DNA of 64,000 bases from Streptomyces sp. SA15 (GTDB lineage: Bacteria > Actinomycetota > Actinomycetes > Streptomycetales > Streptomycetaceae), in contig NZ_NTGE01000099.1 of assembly GCF_002291145.1 (NCBI RefSeq), positions 365,957-429,956 of the forward strand. The letters are read 5' to 3'. Of this stretch, positions 61,886 to 64,000 are shown piece after piece. How positions within the stretch are numbered: the first letter of the stretch is position 1; every line of letters starts with the position of its first letter. The notes beneath the pieces were generated by a model. It had not been told where the DNA came from and did not search any database. It worked only from the letters and a program-made list of their open reading frames with translations. Position numbers and translations under genes: made by a program.

Positions 61886-62869
61886 GTGAGACCGACGATC
61901 GCGTGTGTCGTGCCGTGTCACAACGAGGAGGCGGCCGTCGGCAAGGTGGTGCGCGATCTGCGGGCGGCGCTCCCCGAGGCCGACATCTACGTGTACGACA
62001 ACGCCTCGACCGACCGCACGGTGGAGGTCGCCCGCGAGGCGGGTGCGATCGTCCGGGAGGAGCCCCGCAAGGGAAAGGGCAACGTCATCCGGCGCGCCTT
62101 CGCCGATGTCGACGCCGACGCGCTGCTCATCATCGACGGCGACGACACGTACGACGCGTCACGGGCGCGCGACTTGGTGGACCTGCTCTTCGAGGGCCCC
62201 TACGACCAGGTCGTCGGCGCTCGTCGCCAGACGGTCAGCGGTGCCTACCGGACGGGGCACACCGTCGGCAACAAACTGCTCACCGGGGCGGTGCGCTCTC
62301 TGTTCGGCAATGACGTGACCGACATGCTGAGCGGCTACCGGGTCTTCTCCCGGCGCTTCGTCAAATCCTTCCCGGCACTCTCCCGCGAGTTCGAGACCGA
62401 GACCGAGATGACCGTCCACGCACTCCACCTCCGCCTCCCCACGGCGGAGGCGGTGGTGGACTACAGAGTCCGGCCCGACGGAAGCGAGAGTAAACTGCGA
62501 ACATGCCGGGACGGCTGGCGCATCCTCCGGCTGATCCTCGATCTGGCCCGGCGCGAGCGGCCCTCGCTCGTCCACACCGTGATCGCGGGTGCGCTCGCCC
62601 TCGTCTCGGTCATTCTCGGTATCCCCGTCATCACCGACTTCGTCCGGACCGGCACCGTGCCACGCTTCCCGACGGCGATCCTCGCCGCCGCGATCATGAC
62701 CATCGCGACGCTGGTCCTGCTCGTGGGCTACATCCTTGAGTCGGTCATGTACATGCGCCAGGAACAGTTGCGGCTCGCGCACCTCGCCTATCCGGCACCG
62801 CACCCCTCGCCACCGCACCTCCGCCAGGAGGCCGACGCCCACGGCCCGGCGGCGATCACGCAAAAATAA
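61886..62869 (+). CDS. Family 2 glycosyltransferase (undecaprenyl-phosphate sugar type)
   Basis: GTG 61886 has AAGGAG 5 nt upstream; GTG 61880 overlaps that site and is less likely. The 327-aa protein is a GT2 enzyme: ACVVPCHNEEAAVGKVVRDL, VYDNASTDRTVEVAREAGA, and the DxD region LIIDGDDTYD. The acceptor region has GNKLLTGAVRSLFGNDVTDM and SGYRVFSRRFV. Two C-terminal membrane helices follow (HTVIAGALALVSVILGIPV and ILAAAIMTIATLVLLVGYIL). Established: such enzymes load a sugar onto polyprenyl phosphate at the cytosolic face. With GtrA and the polytopic protein it makes a GtrABC-like set. Confidence 0.9.
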   Translation: MRPTIACVVPCHNEEAAVGKVVRDLRAALPEADIYVYDNASTDRTVEVAREAGAIVREEPRKGKGNVIRRAFADVDADALLIIDGDDTYDASRARDLVDLLFEGPYDQVVGARRQTVSGAYRTGHTVGNKLLTGAVRSLFGNDVTDMLSGYRVFSRRFVKSFPALSREFETETEMTVHALHLRLPTAEAVVDYRVRPDGSESKLRTCRDGWRILRLILDLARRERPSLVHTVIAGALALVSVILGIPVITDFVRTGTVPRFPTAILAAAIMTIATLVLLVGYILESVMYMRQEQLRLAHLAYPAPHPSPPHLRQEADAHGPAAITQK

Positions 62870-62920
62870 TGTGGTCGGCGTCCACGTCGCTCAAAGCCTC
62901 ATATCGGCGATAATCGGAAT

Positions 62921-63292
62921 ATGAGTACGGCGATGTATGAACTAGCGGCCGCGGGGAGCGATGTGCTCAACGTGATCGCCGCCTTTGTCGGAGGCCTGTT
63001 CATCGCCGGTGCCTTGATCTGGGCCGTGCGATTGGGCATGAAGGCCATGGACCAGGAGCTGCCCCACCCCCGCCCGGAGGAGCAGCCGAAGCTGCCCGAG
63101 TCCGGCCCGATCCGCGAGGTCCGGGAGCTACGGGAGCCGGACGAAGTTCCGGTGCCCCCGGACGGGCGGGAACGGCTCATGCCGTATCAGCTCCACCACT
63201 CCGCAAGCAAACGAGGTAAGGACCAGCACCGGAAGCGCTGGCTGCCGGGTTCCAGCGGCTCCTTCGGGAGCGGAGGACTGGGGCATACATGA
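62921..63292 (+). CDS. DUF6479 membrane protein
   Basis: ATG 62921 gives 123 aa. One membrane segment (VLNVIAAFVGGLFIAGALIWAV) is followed by a cytosolic tail rich in Pro/Glu (ELPHPRPEEQPKLPESGPIR) and then a basic Gly/Ser end. This layout matches the Streptomyces DUF6479 family, of unknown function. It is monocistronic, and it and the DUF7144 gene converge. Confidence 0.75.
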   Translation: MSTAMYELAAAGSDVLNVIAAFVGGLFIAGALIWAVRLGMKAMDQELPHPRPEEQPKLPESGPIREVRELREPDEVPVPPDGRERLMPYQLHHSASKRGKDQHRKRWLPGSSGSFGSGGLGHT

Positions 63293-63342
63293 TCGCGGCC
63301 TCGGCTGCGCGTGATCATCTACGACGTGCGGGGGTTGCCCCT

Positions 63343-63879
63343 CTACAGGGCGGCCCCCGCCGTCCTGGGCCGGTACACCGCCAGTGCCCAGATCACGAAG
63401 AAGTTGATGGCGATCATGATGACCGACCAGACCGGGGCGTACGGCAGGAACAGGAACTGGGCGACCATGCTCAGGGACGCCAGGAAGATGCCCGTCATCC
63501 GGGCCCAGGCGGCGCCCTTGAGGATGCCCCAGCCGGTGGCGGCGATGACCGCGCCCAGGACGATGAGGATCACTCCCCAGCCGGTCAGGTTGATCTTGTA
63601 GACGTAGTCGCCGAGGCGGGCCCAGACGTCGTCCTCCGCGAGCGCGGAGATGCCCTGGAAGATCGCCAGGACGCCGTTCATCAGCATCAGCACACCGGCG
63701 AAGACGACCCCGCCCGTGACCCAGCCGGCTTGGGTCGGCGTCATCGCGGGGCCGGCCTCGGCGGACGCGGGACCGGCCGGCCGGAAGGTGTCGTCCCGGG
63801 CCGGGGGCGTCTGCTCCCGGCCCGTGGGCGTCCGGCCCCCTCCGGTCGGCGGCGGTGTCGCGTGCGGTTGCTGGGTCAT
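63343..63879 (-). CDS. DUF7144 membrane protein
   Basis: This 178-aa protein has a Pro/Thr-rich N-terminus (~45 aa) and four membrane segments: AGWVTGGVVFAGVLMLMNGV, LTGWGVILIVLGAVIAATG, GIFLASLSMVAQFLF and WSVIMIAINFFVIWALAVY. The pattern fits the DUF7144 family of small actinobacterial membrane proteins, with no known function. The leader contains a short tandem GTGAGCCGT repeat (63915-63945). Confidence 0.78.
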   Translation of the reverse strand: MTQQPHATPPPTGGGRTPTGREQTPPARDDTFRPAGPASAEAGPAMTPTQAGWVTGGVVFAGVLMLMNGVLAIFQGISALAEDDVWARLGDYVYKINLTGWGVILIVLGAVIAATGWGILKGAAWARMTGIFLASLSMVAQFLFLPYAPVWSVIMIAINFFVIWALAVYRPRTAGAAL

Positions 63880-64000
63880 GGCGGTATCCCGTCTCTGCCG
63901 GGGCGGGCGGCACGGTGAGCCGTGAGCTGTGAGCCGTGAGCCGTCCGCCAGGGTCTCGTCCTTCGACTCGACGATCGGGCGAGACGAGAGCCGCCGCCAT

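Noticed and set aside
63128..64000. Minus-strand open frame reaching the right edge
   Set aside because: Mostly the shifted frame of the DUF7144 gene; composition is typical of a shadow, and no start or domain supports it.

Overview
This is a high-GC actinobacterial chromosome segment, almost certainly Streptomyces. Many genes start with GTG or TTG behind GGAGG-type ribosome binding sites. Export signals of both Tat and lipoprotein type are abundant. The gene families are typical of the genus: SpoIIE-type phosphatases, XRE-STAND-WD40 proteins, SCO2400-family, DUF6479, DUF7144 and DUF2079 proteins, duplicated cold-shock genes, and a methylated-terpene pathway. No rRNA, tRNA or CRISPR array was seen. 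The content is mostly accessory, as expected near a chromosome arm.

Layout. 1-6.3 kb: a secreted GH28-like beta-helix protein (cut by the left edge), a MASE1/PP2C signalling pair, and a secreted GH30 enzyme with a ricin-type lectin domain behind a perfect 18-bp LacI-type operator. 6.3-8.4 kb: a cold-shock protein with a structured leader, then a DEAD-box RNA helicase. 8.4-9.8 kb: a lower-GC islet with a DUF2637 (Spd-like) membrane protein. 10-15 kb: a Tat-exported alpha/beta hydrolase, a GH97 glycosidase and a DUF234-type ATPase with a palindromic operator. 15-20 kb: two tiny secreted proteins, a MOSC protein, an Fpg/Nei glycosylase, and a coupled pair of a VWA-like protein and a coiled-coil MoxR-type AAA ATPase. 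20-31 kb: a large secreted lysozyme-fold protein, a subtilase and a PAS-GAF-PP2C-ATPase regulator. 31-46 kb: an MFS exporter beside a broken MarR gene with three operator copies, a secreted peptidase, an XRE-STAND-WD40 protein, a polysaccharide deacetylase, and an MMPL exporter divergent from a TetR regulator. 46-54 kb: a flavin amine oxidase, a methylated-terpene pair whose cyclase has lost its N-terminus, an orphan sugar-binding lipoprotein, a second cold-shock protein, MerR and SCO2400-family genes. 54-64 kb: a truncated DinB-like gene, DUF2079 and lysyl oxidase proteins, a MazF-type toxin-antitoxin pair, and a GtrA/GT2/polytopic-membrane-protein set interrupted by a small non-autonomous transposable element.

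The strongest non-gene signals are three. (1) Two copies of an 82-nt element with 23-nt inverted arms lie at 16739 and 32723, each at a gene 3' end. (2) A 173-bp MITE with perfect terminal repeats is inserted in frame in a membrane-protein gene near 60.6 kb. Its internal hairpin recurs, with compensatory base changes, at the broken end of a pseudogene near 54.84 kb. (3) A junction near 50.16 kb joins an orphan sugar-binding-protein gene to a terpene cyclase that lacks its N-terminus. That cyclase resembles those carried by family 2 encapsulin clusters, but no shell gene is present.

The best candidates for under-described biology are the coiled-coil MoxR ATPase with its degenerate VWA partner (17680-20144), the 82-nt palindromic element, and the MITE with its covarying hairpin.
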